From: Anaeramoeba flamelloides
Lineage: Eukaryota; Metamonada; Anaeramoebidae
Reading direction: 5' to 3'
NCBI GenBank assembly: GCA_027625915.1
Contig: JANTQA010000033.1
Location: 868,001 to 932,000, forward strand
Length of the DNA stretch: 64,000 nucleotides
Each line of letters begins with the position of its first letter. The first letter of the stretch is position 1. Position numbers and translations under genes: made by a program. The notes under the pieces were generated by a model. It was not told the DNA's origin, made no database searches, and worked only from the letters and a program-made list of their open reading frames with translations. This document shows positions 11,856-22,883 of the stretch, piece by piece.

Positions 11856-14800
11856 ATGATCTCAAAGAATAATCAAAATTATTATCCATATGGCCAATAC
11901 CCAAATAATTATCAACAGACACAATACGATAATTATAATTATAAACAAAACAATCCAAATATTAAGAGGGATTACCAACTAAATCAAATAACACAACAAA
12001 ACTCGCAACCTAATATCACACAAAATAATAATAATGATAATGAAGAACTAGGTCTATTATTTATCTTTAATGGGAAGGAAATTGAAGAACAAAAGTCAAA
12101 AAATGAGAAAATGGACGATAATATTACAGATAAGAATAAAAACAATAAAGAACAACAAAACAACAACAACACCACCACCACCACCACAACCAAGGACGAT
12201 AACAATAAAATGACCCACAGTAATAGCAACAAAAGCAATAATAATAATATTAATAAGAATAAAAATATTAATAAGAATAAAAATATTACTAAGAATAAAA
12301 ATATTACTAAGAATACAAAAACTGAACAAAGAAAAATAAAAAAAAAGAATAATATTCCAGAAAAAAAAGAAAGAAAAGCAAAAAAGGAAGGAAATACTAC
12401 TGAATCACCAAAAAACAAAATACATAACGAAGAAAAAACTCAACAAAATGGTGAAATATTATTTCAATTAATAACAACAGAAGAAGGACTAACGGATATA
12501 AAACCCACTGAAGAAAAGAAAGAAAATAATAGAAAAAAAGAAGAAACAAAAAAATCAAATGAAAAAATGAATTCAGCAATTCAAAATAAGAGTAATAATA
12601 TCAAAAAAAAACCAACAAAAGTCACAAAATCTCATAATAAAAAAAGAACAAAACCAAATAAATTAAATACAAAAATTGCAAACAACGAAAAAAAAACCAA
12701 AGTGAATAAAAAATCACCCCCAAAAAAACAAGTAAAAAATACGAAAAATTTGGAAACAAAAAAAACAAGAACAAAAAACAGAAAAGAAAATGATGAAAAA
12801 AATAAAGAAGGCCGATCAATAAAAACTGCAAATAGAAATAACACAAAAATTAAAAAAAAAGCACTAAAAGGAAATGAAGAAAAAATTTCAAGCCAGCCAA
12901 ATAAAAAACAAAATAAAATTAATCACCAAAAAAATAAAAATGGCCTAACCAAAACAAGAAAGGGCAAGCAAACAACCCAAAATAATAAATCTCAAGAAAA
13001 GGAAATTAATAAAACAAATCAAAAACCAAGGCAAGAAACCGGTAAAAAAACAAAAAAACCAGCAAAATCGGTAAAACCAAGCAAAAGAAATCTTGAACAA
13101 ACAAAGAATATAAAAAAAACCGAAAAAAAGACAAAGAATTTAAATAAAAAAATTGATAATGTGAAAACTAAAAAACAAAAAGAGAAAAATCCAAAAAAAT
13201 CTCAAAACACACAAAAAGTAATAAAAGAAGATAAAAAACAACAACGAAAAGTTGAAGAAAATAAAGAGAAAATTGAACAAATAAAAAAAGTTGAGAAAGT
13301 AGAAAATGATCTAGAAAAAGAAAGAAAATTATCAACAAGCAATATTAAAAAATTAAATAATAAAAAAAAAGACCAAGAAGTTATTTTAAATACATCCAAA
13401 GTAAATAATATTGAAAAAAGCAAACTTAGTTTAGAAAAACAAAAAAAAATTAATGAAATAAATGATCTTTTGTTATCATCGACCCCAAATACTTCTAGTG
13501 TGGATGTGGAAAAAGAAGAAAAAAAAGAAAATACCGAGCAAAAAGTTCAAGAAGTAAAAAAAAGCACTGTAATAGAAAAGAAACAAGAAACCAATCAAGA
13601 AACAGAACAAAAAGTACAAAAAGAAGTTAAAGACGAAAATAAAGACAAAGTAGAAACTGGAAAAGAAAAAGAAAATACTAATAAAAAACCACAACTTTTG
13701 AAAAAAAAATCAGAAATTTATTATACAGAAAAAATTTATAGTCCAGACAATCAACAAGGAAGTAAAGTTTATGATCAAGAATGGTTAAAACAATTTCAAG
13801 TAATTTTTTCATTTTTCTTATTTCATTGGTAAATTTTTTTCTTTTTTTTAATTGATTTTTTACTAACAAAATTTCTTCTTTTAATAAAAACAACAACAAC
13901 AACAACAACAATAATAATAACAACAACAATGGCAACAACAACAACAACAATGACAATAATAATATTAACTTAAACAACAACAAAAGAGTTTAATTCAAAA
14001 AGTACCAGAAAAAATGTATGAAATAAATAAAACCGAATTAATAAATCCACAACCAAATAGAAAATACCAAAATAATAATAGACAATACCGAAACAATAAA
14101 AGAAATAGACAAAGACAAAAACCAAAACCAAAGCCTTTAGAAAAATCAGAAAACCGATTTATCCCATCTTCCCAAAAAGAAACAGAAAATATAGAAAAGT
14201 TAGATGAACAAAAACAAAAAGAAGAAACGTTGAAGAAAAAAATCCAAATGTTCCGCTCTTTATTAAATAAATTAACGATTGAAAATTTCACAAAAATTAA
14301 AAAAAAATTTTTACAAATAGAAATTGATGATCAAAGTCTTCTCCAAAAAGCTATTGAATTAATTGCATCGCGAGCAATCGAAGAAAGGTATTTTTCAGCA
14401 ATGTATGTCGAATTTATCATTAAAATTAAAATGGAACTCAAATCCACGAGTAATGAGGATGAAAAAAAAATCAACATAGTGCTAAAGAACTTTTGCCAGA
14501 AGGAGTTCAGAAAAAGAATCAAAGTGGTACTTACTGAGGAATATTTAGAAAAGGCCAAATCGATTAAAGAGGAAGTGATTGAAGAGGTATTGAAAATCCG
14601 TAACGAAATGTTTGGAACAATTCAATTTCTCGGGGAGTTATTTTTACAAAAAATTCTAAGGGAAAAACGAATGTATCTCTGCTTAAAAAAATTATTGCAT
14701 CATGCTGAAAATGATAATTCAATGGAATGCATTGAAATGATCACAGTCTTGATGACGACCATTGGTAAAAAATTGGAGGAATCTTTGAACGATCAAGAAA

Positions 14801-15768
14801 GCAAGAGTACGAAGACAAATAAAAAAACCAGCAAGAAAAACTCACCCACGTACACGGAAATAATGGAAAAAATTAAATCCTTTAAGGAAAAGCAGGGAAT
14901 CAATTCCAAGGTCAAATTCAAATGTGTTGACTTGTTGCTCCTTCGGGGCCGCGAATGGAAACCTAAAAAGAATGAGGGGCCTAAAAAATTAAAAGAAATC
15001 CATCGGGAAGCGCGAATTGAACAGCGACAAAATCAAATGCATCAGGGTGGATACATGCATTACAATAACAAAAAGAATTATCATAATGACAACAATTACG
15101 GCAGACAGGGCAACTACAGCAATAAGAACCGAAGAGGCAATAATTCGAATAATAGCAGCAGCAGCCGCAAAAAAAATATTGATTTTAAAAGCCTTTTTAA
15201 GGATTATTTAAAGGCCTACAATTCGAAATTTTTCTTTAAGCAAGCGCAATTTAAAACCAATTATTCGAAAATTTTCCCTGTGATCTGGCAGGAATTTATC
15301 GACTCGGGCGGTAAGTGCATTGAGGGCTACCTCAAATTGTTTAGCGAGCTAACCAAGGAGAAAATCCTGAACATTTCTCAAATCAAAGATGGCATTTTAA
15401 TATTCTTCACCAGAGACAATTATTTACTTCTCGACGAAGACTGGCCAGCGTGGCCTAAGGCAATGGCCAAGATCCTCGCTTTGAATTTTACTCTCAATAA
15501 CCTTCCCTGGAGTGCTTTCGATACCTTTATCACACACATGTTTACCAACAAATCTCCTCAAAATATTAAACCCTCTGAAAATAGGGCCATTACTAAATTA
15601 ATCTCTTCAGTGTGTAAAGAAATTGAGAAAACAGAACGCGGAATGCTGAAAAAAATTATTAATAAAAATTCTTCCAACAACAATACTCAACAAATTTGGT
15701 TAGAATCAGACCAAAACCAAAAAGTTGTATCAACTTTATCAAATGAAACACAAATTGAGCAGAAATAA
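11856..15768 (+). CDS. EIF4G: eIF4G-like translation initiation scaffold
   Basis: Scaffold of the cap-binding complex; it joins eIF4E, eIF4A and eIF3. Exon 1 is 11,856-13,799 and exon 2 is 13,987-15,768, with a 187-nt intron (donor GTAATT, acceptor CAAAAG) in phase 0, giving 1,241 residues. Residues 1-635 are Asn/Gln- then Lys-rich low complexity. YDQEWLKQFQ (639-648) corresponds to the eIF4E-binding motif YxxxxL-phi, with Lys at the final hydrophobic position. A MIF4G HEAT domain spans about 730-975 (includes MFGTIQFLGELF and FKCVDLLLLRGREWKP). A basic Asn-rich linker follows, then an MA3/W2-like helical region at about 1,045-1,215. The intron falls just after the eIF4E motif, and without it TAA soon closes the frame. 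AAC repeats fill the 3' half of the intron. The MIF4G assignment is strong; calling it eIF4G rather than a paralogue rests on the order of motifs. Confidence 0.85.
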
Positions 15769-18430
15769 GTATCACATTTTTTTTAATGATTATAATTTTT
15801 ATTTTATTTTATTTTATTTTTTTATTATATTTTATTTTATTTATCAAAACAAATTTTAGAATTTTTCAATAAAATTTTGATCTTTTTATTAATTTTGTTT
15901 TTTTGTTTATTTATTTTGATTTGTGATCTCAAATATTTTGCATAATTTGGACCTTATGTTTTCGTCAGTTACGTCACGTTTCGTAAAGTGCGAGAATATG
16001 CCAAACTATTTTTTTTTTTTTTTTATTGAAATTTTTTGAATTAAATTGTTGATTTAATTAAATATGTCCTTAATAAAATTAAGCACTATTTTTTTCTGAT
16101 TAATATTTTTCAAAATTTAGCTTATAACTTCATTCAATTAAACACTGGTATAAAATATTTTTAGAATAAAAACACTCTTAACTTTTGAATATCGAAAATA
16201 TTTTTTGAAATTTCTGTGCACTTTTTTAAATTTTTTTTTGAAAAATTGGGGTTGAGAAAAATTAGAAATCAAAGAATAAGTTAAAATATTAAATTAGGTT
16301 ATTTTCCAGAGAGTGTATCCTTTTAGTTGAACTTTTTTTTAATTTTACCATTTAAAAATAAAAAAAACATTTGAGGACCAAATTAATCTTTTTTGTGAAA
16401 ATAAAATTCCCATGATTTAGAATTTGTTTTAGTAAATAAGCTAAAATAAGAGAGGTATCTAAAAACATATATAATTTCAAGTTTGAATTCGATGACTTTG
16501 GCAAAAAAATGTACAAAAGAAAAAGTTAAATGGAAACTTTATTTATTTTTATTTTTTCATTTAGTTTTTTTAATTTTTTTAATGGAAAGTATTTAATCAA
16601 TTTTCAATTTTTAATGTTTTTTGGGTCGTAGGGAAATATATTTAAGGCCGATAGTTACTGAAATGGGAAGAATAAGGATTATTTTGCAAGTCTGCTGAGT
16701 TTTCCTTATTTTGAGTCTCAGTTATTTTATCTTAAATTTACTTTGTTTTTGATAGGTTGATCTAAAATTCTTATTTGAAAAATTCCTTTTGAAAAGCAGA
16801 ATATGGCCAGGAAAGAGTATCATGGATTGATCTAAACGCAATTTCAAAAATTGTGACTTAACTGGAATAATAAAAAGAAATATATATATATATATATATA
16901 TATATAAGCTTTTTCCAATAATATAGGGCATTTTTATTTCAATAATTATTTCTTAATATTAATTCAATTATACAAAATGTACAACAATAATATGTTTTTT
17001 CACATATCATACTTAATTTCTTGTATTTTGAAGTTTTATTAATGGATTCTAAATATTTTTTTTTGAATTAAAATTATTTTGTAAAATTTTTAATTTTGAA
17101 AAAATAATAGAGTCAAATTTCTCATTTCATTATTTTTTCGAATTCTTCATTTTTTTCATTTTTACTTTGTTATTATTATTGTCCAAAATTTAACAAAGTT
17201 CAGAAGAGATGTGATAAGAAATCAACCAAAAATTCTTTTGATTCTAAACAATTGAGTTGACTTCGATGGTCTTTGGTGGAAAAATTGCTCAGAACAGTTG
17301 TACACTTCAATTACAGAGGTGAGATAAACTAAAAAAATTGAAAAAATAAAAAGGTTTTTTTTTTTTTTTTTTCATTCAGTTTGCTTTTTTAAAATTTTTA
17401 AAAAAGAAAAAAAAAAAAAAAAAAAAAAACACAAATAAACTTGATGTGAAAAAAAAAAAGTCAATGATCAAATGAAAAACAAAAAATCTAAAGATCAAAT
17501 CAAAAATATATTGAAGTATGATTTTACACATTATCAAAAAAAAAAATTGAAAAAAAGATCGAACTAAAGATTGTTAAATAGACATTACTAATTTTGGATA
17601 TTTTTCCAAAAATTAGGGGCAATTTTTTTTTTTTTTATTTTTATTTTTTATTCTTCGAACTTTGATCAATAAACACAAATTTTAATCAAGAGTTTTATTA
17701 TTATTAATGGCTTCGTTTTTTTTTGTCTAAAGTTTTGAGTTTAATAACTGAATAAAGAATTTATTCTTATATTGATGGATATTTTTTTGCCTCACATTTT
17801 TGGATGGAGCTTATATATATATATTCTTTTGTATTCAAGAACTATGAATTATTAAATCATATTAATATTTCACTATTTAAATATTATCAACATTTAAAAT
17901 CCCATTTTTTGAAAAATTATAACAATAAAATCAAAAACAGAAAAAAAAAAAGTGAAAAATGATTTTTGTAATTGTGATAATTGATATTTTATATTTGAAA
18001 CGCCCACTGAAACAATAATTAGAGACTAAGATTTTTTGCTGATAATAATTTTTTTACTTTTTATAGGATGTTACATAACCTCAATTGTCTCAATTTTATT
18101 TTATATTTTCAAAGATTTTTTTTTTTTACAAATAGATCTTTCTAAAAAAAAAGTTATTCAAAAAAAAAAGAAACAAAAAAAAAAAAAAAAGAAAGAAAAA
18201 GAAAACAAAAAATAAGAGAATAAAAAAAAATTGAAAAGAAAAAGAAAAATTTGAGAAAGTAAAAATACAACAATTTCCAATTAAATAAAAAAAAATGTAG
18301 AAATTATAAAAAATGATTCTATGTACAAATTAAAAATTATTTTAATAATATTATTAGATAAAACTTAGATAAATTGATTATTTCTTTAATTAAAATAAAT
18401 CTTTTAACGGGAAAAGAGTTTAGTTGATAT
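15769..18430. other. Intergenic; CRE-like box and poly-A/T
   Basis: A short GC-richer patch at 15,945-16,005 just beyond eIF4G includes TTACGTCA (15,969-15,976), the ATF/CREB-type bZIP half-site pair. At 17,266-17,319 an ATG frame (MVFGGKIAQNSCTLQLQR) runs into a good donor (GTGAGA), a possible orphan first exon with no partner found. A (TA)n tract lies at 16,880-16,906. Otherwise nothing. Confidence 0.4.
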
Positions 18431-18628
18431 ATAACCAGGTCTACTTTTAATACATAAACTTTAAACGAAATTTATTATACAAAAAAAGCCCCAAATTAAA
18501 GCACAGAATTCTGGTTCTAGAAAAGAATTTGTGTTAAAAAAATATTCCAATTGTGTTCCTTAATTTGAGATTTTTCAGTGCCTTAAATTTAGTTGAAAGT
18601 TCGTGCCTTCAAAGCGGAACTGACTTTT
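18431..18628. mobile_element. Palindromic MITE, degraded copy 6
   Basis: Same family as at 2.7 kb. Left arm has CTACTTTTAATACATAAACT, right arm AGTTCGTGCCTTCAAAGCGG. The inverted structure is still clear, with many substitutions and without intact TA termini. Confidence 0.7.
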
Positions 18629-18953
18629 TTTTTTTTTAAAATAAATAACAATATCCTGATAAATAATAATAATAGAATCAAATTACACATAATATGAAAA
18701 AAAGACTAATTCAAAATAATCTAAGTAAAGACTAATATTTATCGATTTACCTCAAAAAAAAAAAACAAATAGAATAAAAACGGAAAAAAAAAACACAAAA
18801 AACTATTAATAGATTTATATTTTCAAAAATTAACATTCTCAATGGGGGTTAGATTAAGATTATTTAAATAAGTTAACCCATCCAAATTATATTATGTATT
18901 TGAAATATTTAATTATTATAAGAATAAAAGAAAAAGTATAAAAACTCATATTA

Positions 18954-18955
<2 letters not shown>

Positions 18956-18987
<32 letters not shown>
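18956..18987. repeat. (TA)n microsatellite
   Basis: Uninterrupted AT alternation. Similar tracts occur at 16,880, 25,908, 41,823, 41,930 and 50,223. Confidence 0.9.
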
Positions 18988-18988
<1 letters not shown>

Positions 18989-19569
18989 AAAGAGTAAGAT
19001 AAATAGTTCAAAAAGGTACCTGCACAAAGATTATTCATAATAGAAGAGGGCACCGATTTATTTGATTTTGGTATAAAAAAAAGAAAATTTAAACTTATTT
19101 AAAATAATAAAATAACTTATATAGATATATACTGCAATTCAGAGACTTAAGGAGTCTACATACCCGTTTTAAACTTATTTGAAATTTCAATAAATATTAT
19201 TATTCCAATACATTAATGGTTTCAAAATATTGATTTTTAATTAAATTTCGTTTTATCTTTAATACACAAATGTGAAAAAAATGATTTATCAGAAATTTTG
19301 ATCTTTTCAGAAACTTTTTTCTTTGACTAAGATATGGTTAGCCAATTATTAAATCCAAAAAAAATTTATTACTTGTTTCTTTCCAAGATTTAGAATGAAT
19401 AATTCATTGAATAAAAATATTTGGTGATAACAAATGAAGAAGAATTTTTAGAGAATAATTTTTTTAAACTAAAATTCTAAAAATAAAGAAATCAAAAAAA
19501 TATTATACAGTGGGCCACCTACCAGTTTTTGAAGTTTAAAATCTGTCACAATCATGTAAAATTTTTTTC

Positions 19570-19839
19570 AAAAAAAAATTAAATATTTGCTATTACTTCA
19601 CTTTTTCAAAAATAACTTAGAATAATCACGTGTCGTTATTAAACGACACGTGATTAATAATTATTTTTCAAGATATTTGACAATTTAAATTGAAAATCTA
19701 ATATTCTATTCATATTTTTTCCAAATTTAATAGTTAAATAATTTGAAAATTACGTTCTTCAAAGTTAATAACCCATTTTATTATAATTTAAAAGTATTTT
19801 AAAACTGGTAAATATATTTCAAATTGGAAATCAATTAAA
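19570..19839 (+). repeat. Interspersed repeat R2, copy 2
   Basis: Diverged copy of the sequence at 10,295-10,565. It contains, at 19,625-19,654, a hairpin with a 13-bp perfect stem (ATCACGTGTCGTT) and 4-nt loop that the other copy lacks. Confidence 0.5.
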
Positions 19840-20380
19840 CTCTAATTCAAAATTTTACACAGAGCTAAAACTGACCAAATGATCAAAATAATACAATTTT
19901 ATTCAAATTGGAAATAAATTTTGATTTTTGTAACATATAAAAATCATTTTTTCATCTTTTCGTTTTTGGTTTTCATTTCATTTATTTGAATTACCTTAAC
20001 TTGTTTAGTTCGATCGAAAAATTTTTTTCAACAATTGATATTAGGTTAAATTTGAGTTGTTCCAGATAGAAGAACTCATATAAAATTAGTTTGTAGGTAT
20101 CTAACCTTTTGATCCATCAATATTCCTAATAGAATTTAAACAAATTTACTAATGTAATTTTTTTTTTTGCTCTCTCCAAAATTTTTAACCTACATATGAT
20201 TTCTTTGTATTGGTTAACATTTATTTTTTGTTTTATGATTATTTTAATTTATTAACAATTGTTAACAGTTCAATTGGCAAAATGTTCTAATTCGGTATTT
20301 CTTCTAGAATTGATTAAATAAGTTTTTTTTTTTTTCACAAATCGAATTTTGGTATATATAAAAATTTTGAATTGTGGTTT
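19840..20380 (+). mobile_element. MITE family A, copy 1 (about 540 bp)
   Basis: TIR-like ends: CTCTAATTCAAAATTTTACAC at the left and, inverted, AAAATTTTGAATT at the right. The interior has GGTTAAATTTGAGTTGTTCC, TAGAAGAACTCA and a purine/AT tail. Other copies: 36,381-36,914 and 57,676-58,212 (same direction), 21,514-22,036, 27,011-28,196 and about 45,580-45,965 (inverted). Non-coding. Confidence 0.8.
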
Positions 20381-20712
20381 ATTTTGACTATTAAAGAATG
20401 ATTTGTTCTTCACATCCGAAAAAACTTTTTTTTTTGATTTATCTTTTTGATTTTTTATTTATTTTTTGAAATGCAAAAAAAAATTAAAAACCTTAGGCAA
20501 AATACACACTCTAAGGACAATTTTTTTGGGTTTTCCAAATTTTAAAAGAATTGAATAAAATCTATATATTTAACCTGACACTTTTGAATACTGGAAAACA
20601 TAGAAAACCACAGATATATTCATCAGTTATTTTCTTTCCATATTTGAGTTTTTTTTTTTTTTTAGATTTATAGAATTTTTTCTAAATTATTAGTTATTAT
20701 CTAAACTACTTT

Positions 20713-21281
20713 CGAAAAATAAGGGCCCAGTTTTTCAAATTATACTCACTAAACTAATTATATGAGGAACCCTGTAAATAATCATCAATAAACTAGAAGT
20801 TGATGGATAATCATCAGAAGATTAAATATTAACAAGGTGTCTTCTTTAAAAAATTTTTATACGTTGAAAAAAAATCTATTTCATTTTTTTGTACAAAAAA
20901 TTTGGCTAAAAAAAATCATCCAAAATTTTACAACATCTGGATATTATCGAATTTTTTTTCGGTTGTAAGAGTAATTTGATTGAGAATTAAATTGAAATTT
21001 TTCATCATGTAAAAATATTAAATGTAAATCAGTGAAGAAAAATTAACATCTGAAACTATTTGATTGAAGAAACTAACAAACAAAAAAAAATCAAATTGTC
21101 ATCTGATTGTTTGAAAATTTTTTTTTATTTTCTTCCAATTTTTCAGTCAAAAGTTTGGTTAGTAAATTATGAAGTAGAAAATTTTATTTAAATTACATCA
21201 TTAATCAACTGCCCAACATCATATTGAAATCCAATGATTCTAGAACGAGATCTCGAAATTTGGGCCCCTATTTTTTGAATT
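20713..21281. mobile_element. Possible MITE with GGGCCC termini
   Basis: AAAAATAAGGGCCCAGTTTT at 20,717 is matched by the reverse complement of GGGCCCCTATTTTTTGAA at 21,262. The match is only about 20 bp and the interior is plain AT-rich, so it could be chance. GC-rich palindromes of this kind are rare in this window. Confidence 0.4.
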
Positions 21282-21329
21282 TAGTTTATTTAATTAAATA
21301 TAATAAAGTTGAATTTAACCAAAATTAAA

Positions 21330-22110
21330 CTTTCTATTTATTTAGATTATTTTGCCCCATATTCACCTTTTTTTCTAGATAGAGACTTTTAAAAATCGTG
21401 TTACTACTAAAAACAATTAACACAACAGCCCCAAGGTTTTTAAGAATTGTAATTTTGATTATATTGTAAATAAACTTTATTATTAATGATGAAATAGTAA
21501 TTGAAGTTATAAACCCCGTTCCAAAAATTTGTACACACCGAAAATCAAAAATAGGCAAAAAAAAAACCAATTTATTGTATTTTCCCAAACCTAATATATA
21601 ACTACATTTAAGTTACAAGGTATTAATGTTTTTATAAGTAATCATTCGAACCCAAATAAAAGAAAAAAAGATAAAACTCCAAAATAAAAAACAGGTGTGT
21701 CCAAAATAATGAAACGAGCGGAACAAAAAATGTGTTGGTAAATTTGTTGAAATTTCACCAACAATTGTTGATCGATCAAATGATAAGATACCATCTACCA
21801 ATTGTATTTGATTTTCCAATTTAACAAACTCGGCACTAACCTTCTATCAATCATTGAAAAAAAATTTCGAGATCTAACGAAACAGATTACGTAACTCGCA
21901 AAAAAAGAAATGAAAGCAAAACAAAAAAGACAAAAAATGAAATTGTTTGTAAAATCAAAATTCTTTCCAATTTGAATTTAAAGAACAGGAATGATGTTCT
22001 TTCAACTGTTTAAACTGTGTCCAAATTTTTGGAATCTAGTTTATTATTTGTCTAACTTGAAATTTTAAATATTATTTTTTGATACTAATGATGAGTTTAA
22101 ATGAATCCAG
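21330..22110 (+). repeat. Interspersed repeat R3, copy 2, split by a MITE
   Basis: Left part 21,330-21,512 and right part from 22,037 align with one continuous copy at 10,870-11,160. Between them sits an inverted family A MITE. The insertion therefore postdates R3. Confidence 0.55.
21514..22036 (-). mobile_element. MITE family A, copy 2, inside repeat R3
   Basis: Ends TTCCAAAAATTTGTACACA and, inverted, GTCCAAATTTTTGGAATC. The interior is the reverse complement of the 19.8-kb copy: ACGTAACTCGCAAAAAAAG, ATTGTTGATCGATCAAATGA. The flanks AAGTTATA/TAGTTTAT look like an imperfect target duplication. Confidence 0.75.
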
Positions 22111-22883
22111 TGATTTATTTCATCTTATTCTGATACCCCATATAGTTAAGTACTCAATATCATATCTACATTAAAACAAATTTTGAAGATAAACTACTTA
22201 ATATTTTCAGTAAAAGTTTAATTATGAATAGAATTTGTCTAAATTTTAGATAATTTTCAAATATTGACATTTTTTTTTATATTCTCTTTATTCAAGAAAT
22301 ATTTCATCAAACTTAACTCTATTTTTTGAGATAAATATTTATATTTGATCCTTAATTTTTTGATTTATTTTTAATATTAGAACGATAAAATACTAATATA
22401 AAGTTTCGTTCTGATTTTTTTGTTGGTTTCTTAATCTTTTAATAAGTCAGCTTTTCTATAACAACAAAAAAAAAAGGATTTTAATTTTGAATAGAGTGAT
22501 TAAACTGTACTGATTATTTCATTGCAAGTACTATTAGAGAAGACACTATCAAAATTGTTTGTAAGAATGATAAAAAAATTTCTAAACCACTAGAAAATTC
22601 TCCTCAAAAAAGTCTTTTTCTAAGAATCAATTTGAATTCATTCGAAAACAAAAAACTCAACTATTAAAATTAGTACCAAAAAGAAAATTGTTCACATAAG
22701 AACGATTTGAACAATAGGAAAAAAAATTTTTGCCTGAAGAATGTTTCATTTTTCCTATTTTTCTTTTTCTTTTTTTTATCTTCCAAAATTTTAAAAAAAA
22801 ACCCAAATATTATCTCTGATAATAAATCTTTTGTAATTCAACTTTTCTCCTTTTAAATCACTCTACTCAATTACCATCCAAAC

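Noticed and set aside
11984-12846. Minus-strand open frames opposite the eIF4G N-terminus
   Set aside because: Leu/Phe-rich shadows of Asn/Lys-rich coding sequence; no independent signal.
16882-16906. CRISPR-like or regulatory repeat at (TA)n tracts
   Set aside because: Simple alternating TA without spacers; ordinary microsatellites.
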